DNA from: Tethya wilhelma | Taxonomy: Eukaryota > Porifera > Demospongiae > Tethyida > Tethyidae | Assembly: GCA_964030475.1 (NCBI GenBank) | Contig: CAXIPT010000003.1 | Coordinates: forward strand, 6,950,511 to 7,014,510 | Direction: 5' to 3' | Length of the DNA: 64,000 nucleotides | Shown here: positions 1-10,697 of the stretch, in pieces | Layout: each line of letters starts with the position of its first letter | How positions within the stretch are numbered: position 1 is the stretch's first letter | Translations under genes and position numbers: made by a program | Notes under the pieces: model-generated | Databases searched by the model: none | Told to the model about the DNA's origin: nothing | What the model saw: the letters and a program-made list of their open reading frames with translations, nothing else

Positions 1-53
1 CAGACAGACAGACAGACAGATAGACTGACAGACAGACTGACAGACAGAGAGAC

Positions 54-89
<36 letters not shown>

Positions 90-103
90 TGACTGACAGA
101 TTA

Positions 104-141
<38 letters not shown>

Positions 142-160
142 TGACAGACAGACAGGCAGA
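1..160. repeat. (CAGA)n tetranucleotide microsatellite
   Basis: Near-continuous CAGA/CTGA tetranucleotides with a few substitutions. Similar CAGA runs occur at 38677-38695 and 50602-50630, each inside a member of the TGAAGGCAC/GAGGCTT transposon family, so this run is probably the internal microsatellite of another member rather than an independent locus. Confidence 0.9.
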
Positions 161-217
161 CAAATCAAAATAACTACTGTAATCGCCTGCAGCGACTACA
201 CACGTGCCAAGAGGCTT
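1..217 (+). mobile_element. 3' end of a TGAAGGCAC...GAGGCTT family element
   Basis: After the CAGA run the sequence passes through a CTACTGTAATCGCCTGC segment and ends in CACGTGCCAAGAGGCTT followed by AA. The same order (CAGA run, CTACCGTAATCCTCTGC, GTGCCGAGGCTT, AA) closes the complete copy at 37328-38742. The left part lies outside the window. Confidence 0.55.
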
Positions 218-420
218 AATAAACTTAAAACAAATAAACCTATTTACCAGCACACATGCACTGTCCTCTCTGGACAGCCACACATGCCTATATAAGTCCA
301 TTTGGTTTGAGAATGCTTCTTGTATAACTGTCTAAATATCCAACTGACTGTCTGTTACTAGATTATCTGAAGAATGCAGCTCTATGGTCACAATGGAATG
401 TACTTACAATCATAAATCAA

Positions 421-2437
421 TATCTCCGCCACTCAAAATACACTAACCTTAAGGCACCTTGAGAGTATTTGGATGTAGAAAGGTGGTATGGAAATGGGAC
501 TTGCATCATTGTATTCAGCGCAATGAGAGCATTCAAACTATATCCATTTCATTATGATTTGCCAAACTCTAGCCCGATTAGGTCCCACCTATAATAAGCA
601 CTGTTTCAGTAGGCTTAGGGTTATGATCATTTCCGGTGGGAATATGCACTACTGCATGGTTCTGAATATATATATCTAACTTTGGGTCATCTATTTTTAT
701 ATATCATTTGAAACCTCATTTCATGCTAAATACAATGGCAAAACTTCCATTTTAAAACAATAAAACCCTTTACTGGCAATGGTCAAAAGTATGTAGTCAT
801 TACAGGGAAAAACACCTAAAAGCACCTTGAGTATATTAGAGTGTAGGAAGGTCATATGGAATTAAGACTTACACCACTGTATTTAGTAATATGCGAGCAT
901 TCAAACGATATCCATTTGTTATGATTTGATAATTTTTGGCCTGATTAGGTCCCACCCATAATAAGCACTGTTTCAGTAGGGTTATGATCATTTCCGGTGG
1001 GAATATGCACTACTGCATGGTTCTGAATATAACTAACTATACATTATCTACTTTTATCCAAAATGAGACATCTTATATTTTATATCACTAAAAAGCTTAT
1101 TTCATGCTGAATACAATGTTCCATCTTCAAACAATAAACCCTTTACTGGCAATAGTCAAAAGTATGTAGTTGGTACAGTAAAAAAACACCTAAAAGCACC
1201 TTGAGTATATTAGGGTGTAGAAAGGTCATATAAAATTGGGATCTGCACCATTGTATTCAGTTCGATGAGAGCATTTTGACGATATCCATTATGTTATGAT
1301 TTTCTAAACTTTGGCCTGATTAGGTCCTACCCAGTACATGCACTGTTTGCGAGTATGATTGTTTCCCATGGAAGTGTATGGGGGTTCTGAATAAAACCAA
1401 TTCTGTTTCATCTGTTTTTATCCAAAATAGGATAAATTATATATCATTAGAAAGTTCATTTCATGTTGAACACAATGGTACTATTTTTATTTTCAAATAA
1501 TAAACACTTCACTGACAATAGTCAAAAGTATGTAGTCGTTGCAGGGAAAAAATACCTAAAAGCACCTTGAGTATATTACAGCGTAGAAAGGTCATACAGA
1601 ATTAAGACTTCCACCACTGTATTCAGTGATATGCGAGCATTCAAACGATATCCATTTGTTACGATGAGCTAAACTTTGGCCTGATTAGGTCCCACCCATA
1701 ATAAGATCTGTTTCAGTAAGGTTATGATCATTTCCAATGGGAATATGCACTACTGCATGGTTCTGAATATAACTAACTATGCATTATCTATTTTTATCCA
1801 AAATGAGACATCTTGTAATATAATTATCAGTAGAAAGCTCATTTCATGGTGAATACAATGGTAAAACTTCCACCTTCAAACAATAAACCCTTTACTGGCA
1901 ATGGTCAAAAGTATGCAGTTGGTATAGATAAAAACACCTAAAAGCACCTTGAGTATATTAGGGTGTAGAAAGGTCATATGAAATTGGGATCTGCACCATT
2001 GTATTCAGTGCGATGAGAGCATTTTGACATATCCATTATGTTATGATTTTCTAAACTTTGGCCTGATTAGGTCCTACCCAGTATATGCACTGTTTACGAG
2101 CATGATTGCTTCCCATGGAAGCGACTAGGGGTTCTGAATAATACCAATTCTGTTTCATCTGTTTTTATCCAAAATAGGATAAATTATTTATCGTTTGAAA
2201 GCTCATTTTATTCTGAATGCAATGGTACCATTTTCATTCCCAAAAATAAATCCTTTACTGGCAACAGCTAAAAGTATGTAGTCGGTACAGAAAAAAAACA
2301 CCCTTGAGTATATTAGAGTGTAGGAAGCTCATTTAGAATTGTGACTTGCACCATTGTATTTAGTGCAATGAGAGTATTCTAATAATATCCATTTTGTTAT
2401 GATTTGCTAAAGTTTGAATTGGCCTGATTAGGTTCTT
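421..2437 (+). repeat. ~370-bp satellite-like tandem repeat, two alternating subtypes
   Basis: The marker CCTGATTAGGTCC and its variants recur at about 573, 939, 1315, 1680, 2060 and 2422, a spacing of 362-380 bp. Two subtypes are visible. Subtype A continues with CATAATAAGCACTGTTTCAG. Subtype B continues with CAGTATATGCACTGTTTGCG and has CCATGGAAG downstream. The order is A, A, B, A, B, then a truncated unit, so the later part behaves as a ~745-bp dimer. Further copies are at 3945-4137, 25648-26320, 31845-32496 and 39126-40339. No coding capacity is visible. Confidence 0.85.
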
Positions 2438-3179
2438 CCTATCATACGTACGGTAGTACGTATAGTAGGAATGGGCCGACTGTCCCATAGACACAATACA
2501 AAATGTTGGTCACTATAAAAATCTAGTCAAACAAAATTAAACCTTGAAAGCTGCTCAGAGGCTCATACTGACAGATTACCAACTGCATGCAAGGCCTAAA
2601 GCTCACAAAAACTTTCCTCAGCACTCATAGAGAGCGCTAGTGGGAAGCCACCATAGTGCCATTTTTGTCCTAACGTACGTACGTACGTACGTACTTTCTG
2701 ACTGACTTACTTGAAAAGGATTTCCAGAGAACCAGAATGTGTTGAGCCAACTTTGACAGCACAAAGTAAGTTCTTTTCATAGGTACTACATTCCTTGATA
2801 CTCATTTTAATCTCAAATAGGCCTAAACAAAAACTAGAAAGCTTTGAAACTTAGTGTATAAATTCATGTACTTCAATACAGCCATCTTCATGTGTAGAGT
2901 TCAAAGGTTATCTATACACGTGGCATCATTATGCGCATGCGCATTAGCCTCCTCCAGCATGCATTGTAGCTGCTACTCAAGCTTTTTGCAGGGACTAACC
3001 AGTCTCTGATAGTCACCACACTGTAGTGTTGAAAAAAGTGAATGAACAAGTAGTAAAAATTTCAAAAAAATGAGTAGTGTAGGAATGGGCAGTGCGGTAA
3101 AAAGTATTGGAACAAGGCATGTCTCAATTTCGGCACATGACTACTTCATTTTTGATGATTTATTCTAAATTGATCCCTC
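2438..3179 (+). mobile_element. Non-autonomous element of the TAGTAGGAATGGG family
   Basis: The left end is a near-palindromic CATACGTACGGTAGTACGTA followed by TAGTAGGAATGGGCCG and ACTGTCCCATAGACACAA. The right end is an ~110-bp block with TGTAGGAATGGGCAGTGC and TTTCGGCACATGACTACTTC. The same two ends, about 620-740 bp apart, recur at 29519-30190 and in reverse at 5080-5768 and 16606-17232. No protein is encoded. Family names here are descriptive only. Confidence 0.65.
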
Positions 3180-3652
3180 TTACTTGAAAAGGATTTCCAG
3201 AGAACCAGAATGTGTTGAGCCAACTTTGACAGCACAAAGTAAGTTCTTTTCATAGGTACTACATTCCTTGATACTCATTTTAATCTCAAATAGGCCTAAA
3301 CAAAAACTAGAAAGCTTTGAAACTTAGTGTATAAATTCATGTACTTCAATACAGCCATCTTCATGTGTAGAGTTCAAAGGTTATCTATACACGTGGCATC
3401 ATTATGCGCATGCGCATTAGCCTCCTCCAGCATGCATTGTAGCTGCTACTCAAGCTTTTTGCAGGGACTAACCAGTCTCTGATAGTCTCCACACTGTAGT
3501 GTTGAAAAAAGTGAATGAACAAGTAGTAAAAATTTCAAAAAAATAAGTAGTGTAGGAATGGGCAGTGCGGTAAAAAGTATTGGAACAAGGCATGTCTCAA
3601 TTTCGGCACATGACTACTTCATTTTTGATGATTTATTCTAAATTGATCCCTA
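2707..3652 (+). repeat. Tandem duplication, 473-bp unit, two copies
   Basis: The block 2707-3179 is repeated at 3180-3652 with an offset of 473 bp and very few differences (for example GTCACC versus GTCTCC, and ATGAGTAG versus ATAAGTAG). The unit is the right two thirds of the TAGTAGGAATGGG element, including its terminal block. The high identity suggests a recent event or an assembly duplication. Confidence 0.85.
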
Positions 3653-3945
3653 ATATGAATCATCAGTGTCATAGATGCAAAGATCTGTACTACTATAATT
3701 ATTATACTGAGAGCTTATATTATTTGCATTGGTTCGAATTCCTACTAATAAGTTGGCTAAGCAGTGAAATAAACCATAACATGGCATGCAGGCATGCAAC
3801 TTAAGAGGCTGGACTGCCGGCCAAGAGTTGCATGGGCATAAAAAATGAAGTAGTCATGTGCCGAAATTGAGACATGCCTTGTTCCAATACTTTTTACCGC
3901 ACTGCCCATTCCTACACTACTCATTTTTTTGAAATTTTTACTATA
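3514..3945. mobile_element. Long inverted repeat formed by terminal blocks
   Basis: The ~110-bp terminal block at about 3520-3630 is found in reverse complement at 3841-3945, starting AAATGAAGTAGTCATGTGCC and ending near TCATTTTTTTGAAATTTTTA. The two arms enclose ~210 bp of unrelated sequence, so the region would fold into a long hairpin. The same architecture is seen at 4838-5195. Confidence 0.7.
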
Positions 3946-4137
3946 ATAAGCTCTGTTTACGAGTATGATTATTGTCCATGGAAGTGTATATAGGGTTTCT
4001 TAACTCTGTGTCATCTGTTATTATCCAAAATAAGATTAATTATATATCATTTGAAAGCTCATTTCATGCTGAATACAATGGTAAAACGTCCATTTTTAAA
4101 CAATAAATCCTTTACTGACAATGGCTAAAAGTATGTG
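3945..4137 (+). repeat. Fragment of the ~370-bp satellite repeat (subtype B)
   Basis: Starts ATAATAAGCTCTGTTTACGA, passes CCATGGAAGTGTATA and ends near GGCTAAAAGTATGTG. It matches the reverse complement of about 31845-31990, including the flank that leads into the pseudogenic Calx-beta domain. This supports a shared duplication with the contig at 29349-39124. Confidence 0.7.
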
Positions 4138-4285
4138 CTTTCATTTTATTCTTGCGACATTCTTAAACGAGATAGACTTAATCACAGCATCACTAATGTG
4201 CATGCAGAACTCGAGAACACACATTTTTGGAGCAAACAGTACATTAGTCTACACACAGTACACTGCTTTAGAGTACGATACTCAC

Positions 4286-4730
4286 TATCATTGTCTGCTA
4301 GGTTGACAGTAGCCATGGCTGCGATGTGTCCACTGTGGCTACTCCAGAGGTAAATCCTATTGACAGCACATAGCTCTCTACCCCTTCAATCAGGTCCTTC
4401 TTCAGGTACCATCTTCAATCACCAGCTGTGCCTCCAGTAAAAGTCAGTGATGTCGTCGTCAACACATAGTCTTGTCCAGAACCCTCTGCATACATGTAGG
4501 TAGGATTGGATCAACAAGCACAGCTACTCCATGAGTGAAGGAGGAGAGCACACTAGACAATGCTTTACCTGTGGCAGTTCCTGAGGCACCCACCACAGTC
4601 ACACTGAATACTGCATTATCTTATAATGTCCCACTTGATGGAGTAGTGCTCAGTGTCACAACTGCCCCAATTCCTGAGCCACCTCCTTCACCTGGTGGGG
4701 AGCCTCCTGCCGCAATGCTCACAGAGGCAG
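4286..4730 (-). pseudogene. Pseudogenic Calx-beta domain (copy of array domain 7)
   Basis: Two exon-like blocks, 4569-4730 (first half) and 4286-4495 (second half), match domain 7 of the large array (51316-51477 and 51020-51232) and the plus-strand copy at 30880-31337. The first half has an in-frame stop (TAA on the minus strand, plus positions 4621-4623) where the intact copies read a Met-Leu-Glu or Met-Leu-Val stretch. The second half has a 5-bp insertion near 4321 and a rearranged, shortened segment around 4390-4420 where the conserved acidic Calx-beta core should be. Splice-site remnants are still recognisable. It lies downstream of the three intact domains at 6570-9078. Confidence 0.8.
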
Positions 4731-4837
4731 CTGTGACAAGAGGGAAAGGGATAGAGTAAGTCAACATCCATTATGATAATATTTATTTCCTTTATCAAAA
4801 CTGCCTTCGATCAGTAACCACTACCCTTAATATAAAC

Positions 4838-5195
4838 AAGTAGTAAAAATTTTATAAAAATGAAAAGTGTAGGAATGGGCAGTGCTGTAAAAAGCAAGGA
4901 AACAAGACAAGTCTCTGAATTTCGGCACATGACTACTTCATTTTCATGGCTCAAGTTGTAAATGTTGGTTGTTTGGCTCAATATAATATATAGACATGAG
5001 TCAATGCAAACTAATTTGTATGAAATAACAAGCGTGTAGAATGTAGATACACTGTTTTGAGAGTTGGGTACAAAAAATGAAGTAGTCATGTGCCGAAATT
5101 CAGAGACTTGTCTTGTTTCCTTGCTTTTTACAGCACTGCCCATTCCTACACTTTTCATTTTTATAAAATTTTTACTACTTGTTCATTCACTTTTT
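4838..5195. mobile_element. Hairpin element with ~110-bp inverted ends
   Basis: The arm at about 4838-4945 (AACAAGTAGTAAAAATTTTA to GACTACTTCATTTT) is repeated in reverse at about 5080-5195. The arms are nearly identical and carry the TGTAGGAATGGGCAGTGC block. The ~135-bp loop is unrelated. The open frame seen across it is a by-product of the palindrome. Confidence 0.75.
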
Positions 5196-5768
5196 TCAAA
5201 CACCAAGGTGCTCAATTGCATGGAGACAACCACACAGTAGAGATTAGTCAATCTCCAGGTGTACATTTGATACGCATGCGCATTATAGACATGAAAACAC
5301 GTGGTCTATTGACGACCTTTACCTACATAAATGGCTAAATAAAAAGTACAGTATTTTATATCAAGAGTTTCAAAGCTGCCTAGATTTTGTTTGCTGCCTT
5401 TTCGCCAGCAAACGAGTCAAAAAGGACGTAATCTGCATGAAATGAAGTCTCACTATATAGTCAAAGTTGGCTAGATGTCTTTTGTTTGTCTGGAAATCGC
5501 GTTCAAGTAAGTCAGTTAGGAAGGAAGTAAGGAAGGGGAGAACAAAATTGCACTGTTGTGGCTTCTCGCCACCGCTCTCTCCAGAGTGCTTTAGAAACTT
5601 TCTGCCAGTTTTCTTGGTTAATACAGTAAGTAAACTGTCTGTGGGAGGCTATTAAATGCATTTGAGGGCTTAGCTTTCTTTTCTTGAAAGTTTATAAGCA
5701 TGAACATTTTGTATTGTGTAAATGGGGCAGTCGGCCCATTCCTACTATACGTACTACCGTACGTATGA
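5080..5768 (-). mobile_element. TAGTAGGAATGGG family element, reverse orientation
   Basis: In reverse complement it starts at the palindromic CATACGTACGGTAGTACGTA end (5768-5745) and runs to the GCACATGACTACTTCATTTT end near 5083. It encloses sequence like the 2438-3179 copy. Its distal block forms one arm of the 4838-5195 hairpin. Confidence 0.6.
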
Positions 5769-5804
5769 TGGAAGGCTTTTGTCACTGCCCTCCAATTGCC
5801 TATT

Positions 5805-6025
5805 TACCGTATAGCCGGAAATATTGACGGTCAAAAAATTTGACGGTTTGCTCCGCAGAACGTAAAATAAAAATATTGACGAATTTAAATTTGACGATTT
5901 GTGCGTGCGCACAATACATTCATATACGGCGCCCAAAATATTGGCGGATTTAAATTTGACGATTTGGACTTTGACCGTCAAACCGTCAAATTAAAATCCC
6001 CGTCAATATTTCCGGCTATACGGTA
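5805..6025. mobile_element. TACCGTATAGC hairpin MITE
   Basis: The ends TACCGTATAGCCGGAAATAT and ATATTTCCGGCTATACGGTA are perfect inverted repeats 221 bp apart. The interior repeats A/T-rich motifs (TTTGACGGTTTG, AAATTTGACG) in both orientations. Other members: 9293-9512, 18669-18878, 47953-48172, 48267-48420, and degraded ones at 12656-12884, 21723-21876 and 23031-23208. No coding sequence. Confidence 0.85.
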
Positions 6026-6026
6026 T

Positions 6027-6576
6027 GATGAGAACGAGTATCAAGGAATGTACTACCCATGAAAAGAACTTACTTTGTGCTGTCAAAGTTCGCTCAATAC
6101 ATTCTGGTTTTCTGGAAATGCTTTTCAAGTAAGTCAGATAGGAAGTACGTATGTAAGAAAATAAGTTAGGACATAGATCTATGGTTAGGAGAACAAAAAT
6201 GGCACTATTGTGGCTTCCCACTGGTGCTCTCTACAAGTGCTGAGGAAAGATTTTTTTGAGTTTTAGGCCTTGCATGCAGTTGGTAATGAGAGCTTCTGAG
6301 CAACTTTGAAGGTTTAACTTTGTTTGAAAAGATTTTTATAGTGACCAACATTTTGTATTGTGAACATTCGACCCATTCCTACTATATGTACTACCATACA
6401 TATGGTAAAAAACAGCATACACCATCTCCTTCTGGACAGTTCTGTAGACATGAACTATTTCCCATGAATAGCTATACACACATAACATCACAAAAGTACA
6501 TGCAGAAGTCAAGGGTGTCAAATATTAGACCGCTAGTAAGAACATAATTATGCAATTACGCTGGCTCACCATCATT
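6027..6576. repeat. 550-bp segment repeated inverted at 29349-29898
   Basis: The reverse complement is found, apparently without change over the ~450 bp compared, at 29349-29898. The shared segment runs from the edge of the hairpin MITE at 6025 to seven bases inside the Calx-beta exon at 6570-6776. Because the other copy begins immediately after an N, it may be a redundant or haplotypic contig. The segment also contains the reverse left half of a TAGTAGGAATGGG element. Confidence 0.85.
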
Positions 6577-7005
6577 ATCTACTAGGTTGACAGTCAACGA
6601 AGCCCCGCCCACCATGGCTGCTCCGGAGGTAGCTGCTAGTGTCAGGATGTAACTCTCAGTCCCTTCAACCAGTGTATCATCATTTATGGACACCATCACA
6701 TTTAATGAGCCAGCACCTATGCCTGCCGAAAAGGTCACTGATGTTGTCTGCAGAGTGAAGTCTTGTCCGGCACCCTCTGCATGTAGACACACATGCAGGC
6801 ACTATAACCAAGAAGAGCATACTAAAATGGACAACATTTTTACCTGTGGCTGTCCCTCCTGTCACAGTCACACTGAATACTGCATCAGCTGCCAGAACAT
6901 CAGCTCCAGGATCGCCAAAGCTGAAAAGATTCACAGTAGCAGCAATTCCAACACCACCTCCTTCGGCTGGTGAGGGAATTACTGGAAACATTACCCCTTG
7001 GGCAC
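6570..7005 (-). CDS. Calx-beta domain A3
   Basis: Exon 6844-7005 (54 codons) contains SPAEGGGVGIAATVN. Exon 6570-6776 (69 codons) contains NDDTLVEGTESYILTLAAT and ends LVDNDG before a GTGAGC donor. The closest array member by eye is domain 3 (54928-54298). The first bases of the last exon are also present just after the N at 29348. Confidence 0.8.
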
Positions 7006-9078
7006 CTATGAAAGGAAAAGTGGTTATAAGTATTTAATGCTTTTAAATTTTTCACCAATAGACTAAGTATGGCTAGCCAGTCAAAATGACACAAGCAAAA
7101 ATTCTGATCTATGATACATCTCACTGTATGCGTTCAATGTTGGCTCTCACCCTCATTGTCAGCAATGGTGACAGTAACTGTGCTCGTTGCTGCAACAACA
7201 ATAGCTGGTCCCGACGCTACTGATATAGACAAGACATAGCTTTCAGTTCCTTCAATTGAAGTATCTTCATTCACAGTCACCATTATGTTCATAGTGGCAT
7301 CATTGCCTGAAGTTGCTGCAAACATGGCTGATGTGGTAACTAGTGAGAAGTCGTTGGAGGCTCCTATAATTATTGGTAATTAAAATTAACTGAATAGATG
7401 TCATTACAAACATAATCTATAGTGCTTACCTTGAGTAGCAGTCCCTCCAGTCACTGCTACATTCACATTCACAATCTCTGCCAGTGTAGTAGTAGTTGGG
7501 TCAGTGGTCAGTCTTAGCACTGCAGCTATCCCTGTACCATCTCCTTCACCTGGTGGTGAGCCTCCACTTTCAATAGACACAGTTGCCGCTAGATTGATAA
7601 AATTAGTGTTCTGTAAAAGTAACTCACAGTATCATTAGACTCACCATCACTATCTGTAATAGTGACTGTCACTGTATCGGGTCCACTAATGGTAGCAGAA
7701 ACAGGAGAAGATGCTGAACCACTGACACTTACAGTAAAGGTTTCATCACCTTCCACTAGGGTGTCATCCCGCACAAATACTACAACTGGTCGTGTATCTC
7801 CATCTACTGCACCAGCAGTGAACGTATACAGAGATATTTGCAAAAAGAAGTCATCAGTTGCACCTTGTACTATAGAAAAAATTAAAATAATGCTCACAAA
7901 ATTTTTCAAATATCATGCAGCAACAAGAAAAACACGATCAATTCATAAAGTGTAATAATTATGAGCATAATTTTATGTCATTTTGTGGCGTCGTTCATGT
8001 AGCAGCTGCCTTCTAGTGTACAACTAAAGCACTGAATGTTTTACTGCAGCAACAAGAGCTTGCTTCCAGGTGATTTTTGACATTACTGCTTTGTAAGCCA
8101 CTAGTAGACATGTAAACTGATCGTTGAGCAGTGTAAATGTTAAGTTGCAGAACAGAATTCTCTTATGCATTCCTCCCTATCATGAGTGCTAATTTGCACA
8201 TTCATTTGTACACCACTACTTTAATGTAAAGATGCTCCATACTACAGTACACACAGTGCTTATAAGTGCCTTGTGTGTTTGATATCAATGACTTTTGGTG
8301 TCGTGCATGATAATTAGAACTGCTAACATTGACAACAAAACTGCTCAAAACTGGCCTCGTCCATGCAGTCTTAGCTGCATGGCAATACAAACAACAGACC
8401 AAGAGAATATCTAGCCTGGCTAAGTAAGACCTTCTTGAGACATGGAAAACATGCAGCTAACTAACCGTCTAACGTTGATTGAAACAGTGTACAGCCACCG
8501 GAAAAGGGAAAAAAAAATGAGTAGTGCCAGTGGCTTTGTTATTATATCATCTCCCAGATCTTGCTCTTCTCTTGCTATGTATTATACCTCTCATTCTTCA
8601 GTGGTCCATTCATTGAGGAATAAAAACAACAACTACAAAACACATATCTGACACCATGTAAGCTAGCTAGATAAATTACGGATAGATAATGATCAACAGT
8701 ATTGATACTCAGATATTATATGACGCCATGTAATAACATATTATGCATTGTGACATGTACACAGCATACAACATCTTAACAATCTTGCTGATTCTTAAAG
8801 CTTGCTGCTCTCCAACTGATGAATCAAAGGGCTTATCATTGGACAACAAACTAACATGAAAGACTTCAAGTTGTTGTCAAACACTGCAAGCATGCAGCTG
8901 CCACTACATCAACAGTTACTACATCACATACCTGCTGTTCCTGACATAGCTGCTACATCAACAACCACGTCACCAGGTAGTGGAATAACTACCAAATCAC
9001 CCAGGGTCAGGGTTGCTACTGTTTCAGCTTGCCCACTAGAAGGTTCAGTCACTGCTACTGGTGAGACACTCACAGTTG
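6570..9078 (-). CDS. Calx-beta array gene fragment A (three intact domains)
   Basis: Six exons on the minus strand, in transcription order 9078-8932, 7869-7645, 7588-7430, 7363-7151, 7005-6844 and 6776-6570, encode three consecutive Calx-beta domains. Each exon is bounded by AG..GT on the minus strand, is a multiple of three long and is phase 1 at both ends, so they can be spliced together in frame. Calx-beta domains are Ca2+-binding immunoglobulin-like folds found in Na+/Ca2+ exchangers and in many extracellular adhesion proteins, including sponge aggregation factors. The first two domains match domains 1 and 2 of the array at 44-58 kb, with introns of similar length. No signal peptide, membrane segment or stop codon is seen, so both gene ends are missing. 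It may be a paralogue or a divergent allele of that gene. Confidence 0.8.
7151..7588 (-). CDS. Calx-beta domain A2 (copy of array domain 2)
   Basis: Exon 7430-7588 (53 codons) carries the SGGSPPGEGDGTGIAAVL stretch typical of the first halves here. Exon 7151-7363 (71 codons) carries NEDTSIEGTESYVLSI and ends IADNEG. The intron is only 66 bp. It matches array domain 2 (56121-55678). Confidence 0.82.
7645..9078 (-). CDS. Calx-beta domain A1 (copy of array domain 1)
   Basis: The first-half exon 8932-9078 (49 codons) reads TVSVSPVAVTEPSSG onward. The second-half exon 7645-7869 (75 codons) contains VRDDTLVEGDETFTVSVSG and ends in the conserved TDSDG. The intron of 1,062 bp holds no other exon that I recognise. 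Array domain 1 (57674-56188) has the same exon sizes, 147 and 225 bp. Confidence 0.8.
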
Positions 9079-9292
9079 CTGAAAGGATATATGAATGAGG
9101 GCCAATGGTGCATGATTGGGATATGTGTACATGTGTTATAATGGGAGAAGGATAGCTTCGTTCCCATACAGGCATCTCACCATTGACCTCACACTCATGG
9201 TAAGCGTAAGGTCTAAGGTGAGAGCCTGGAAACGAGGCCAGCCAAAGGAAACACACTTGAGGTCTATAACCATAACTAAAATTATATATATA
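9079..9292. other. Flank upstream of fragment A, no gene seen
   Basis: No Calx-beta exon or other coding block is recognisable. There is a short AT-rich run leading into the hairpin MITE that starts at 9293. Confidence 0.5.
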
Positions 9293-9512
9293 TACCGTAT
9301 AGCGGGTAAATGTGGCGAGAATTAAATTTGGCAAATTGGTGAATTATTTTTCAAATCGCTAAATTAAAAATCGCCAAACAGTTTTATATGCACGTGCGGG
9401 CATATAAACAATGTAGTGTGCAGACTTAAATTGCTAAATTTAAAATCGCCAATCATGCTAAAATGGGAATTAGCCAAACTTTAAGCCTGCCAAATTTACC
9501 CGCTATACGGTA
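9293..9512. mobile_element. TACCGTATAGC hairpin MITE
   Basis: The ends TACCGTATAGCGGGTAAAT and ATTTACCCGCTATACGGTA are inverted repeats. The interior has AAATTTGGCAAATTGG-type motifs in both orientations. It is flanked on both sides by TATATA, so a TA target duplication is possible. Confidence 0.88.
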
Positions 9513-10460
9513 TATATATATATACATATAGTAATATTGATCGCTACATAACCATGACAGATTGAGTCACAGTGAATGACTCAGTATATATACATACTTC
9601 CCAGCAGGGGTTAGGGTCAGTCACTAGTTACAATGTACCATAACCCCATCAGTGCAGGCCGGCATATATAATAGCCCTGTCCTGTCAGTATTCATGATCA
9701 CAATACAATCTTAAAGTGTCTAAAACTGGAGTTTTTTTCAAGGAGACAACTAGACCTGCTATTGTGGTCCACAGGAGCACATAAGGAGAAAAAGGGAGAG
9801 GGAGGATGACATGACCACACATTTAATTAAAATTCAAACTTTTACCCATGCTAGTTGAGTTACTAAATATAGAATCACGTGGCCAATAGCTCAAACTTGA
9901 ATACTCTGACAGAGACAAAGACAAGAGTTAAAGATAGAGCATGAGGAAGAAAAAGGAAGCGCATGAGAAAGAAAGCTTCTGTGGTCCCCTAGACCATTTA
10001 TTTTTTCAAAAAATTGTCTAAATATGTAGGTGCCACCCTAGAAATTTTGATCTGGCTGGAAAGTGAATGAATAAAGGAGATAGCTATAACCTTACCTGTG
10101 GCCAGATGTGATAGTCAACAGTCACTATACCTTCAAATACTGTTAGCAGTTGCATGAATGCTTGTTTTCACAGTCACAATGCTGCATGGACTAACTCTGC
10201 GTTAGTACATCTGTTAAAGGAAAATATCACCGTGATTTTTAACTGGCTAGTAAGTTCGATCATATCACGTACGGCAAAAGGTTACCAGCAATTTGCTGCT
10301 TGAAGCCAATCAAACACAATAGATGTACCATGCCTGACTAAAATTTTCAGAGGCAATGTCATGACATAAATTCTAGTCTTTGAAGGGGAACCCCAAAGTA
10401 CTGGAAATTTGGGGTCCCATTCATTTGCGCTGGAGGGGTCCCTATTTTACCCCATTTACA
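9513..10460. other. Intergenic, no gene recognised
   Basis: AT-rich sequence with frequent stops in all frames. No exon with splice sites and a recognisable domain was found, and no RNA gene. Confidence 0.6.
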
Positions 10461-10542
10461 TAGCCTCATACCCCGGCTCTCTCCTTTGACCTTACACTAA
10501 CAGTAAGGAAAGGTCAAAGGGGAGAGCCTGTGTATGAGGCTA
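10461..10542. repeat. Short hairpin (TAGCCTCATAC...GTATGAGGCTA)
   Basis: The arms TAGCCTCATAC..GGCTCTCTCCTTTGACCTT and the reverse complement at about 10508-10542 are nearly complementary around a ~13-bp loop. One-armed relatives occur at 25145-25200 and 49430-49490 in equivalent positions of two duplicated Calx-beta loci. Confidence 0.75.
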
Positions 10543-10697
10543 TCATTTACACATGACAGCACGTAAACCATACTGAGTTTTGGTCCCCCTAACCAGAGCC
10601 AAAATTACCCTTATAATGACTAGCAAAATTTACAAGACCAAGAGAAGATGTGCCGACCCCCTATGGAGGAATATAAGGGTACCATACACTTGGCAAT

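Noticed and set aside
4811..5158. 115-codon minus-strand frame
   Set aside because: It spans the hairpin element 4838-5195; its translation is nearly mirrored at the two ends because of the inverted arms. No domain.
6320..6547. 75-codon frame conserved at 6320-6547 and 29378-29605
   Set aside because: Conservation only reflects the 550-bp duplicated intron segment. It contains part of a transposable element and no recognisable protein.
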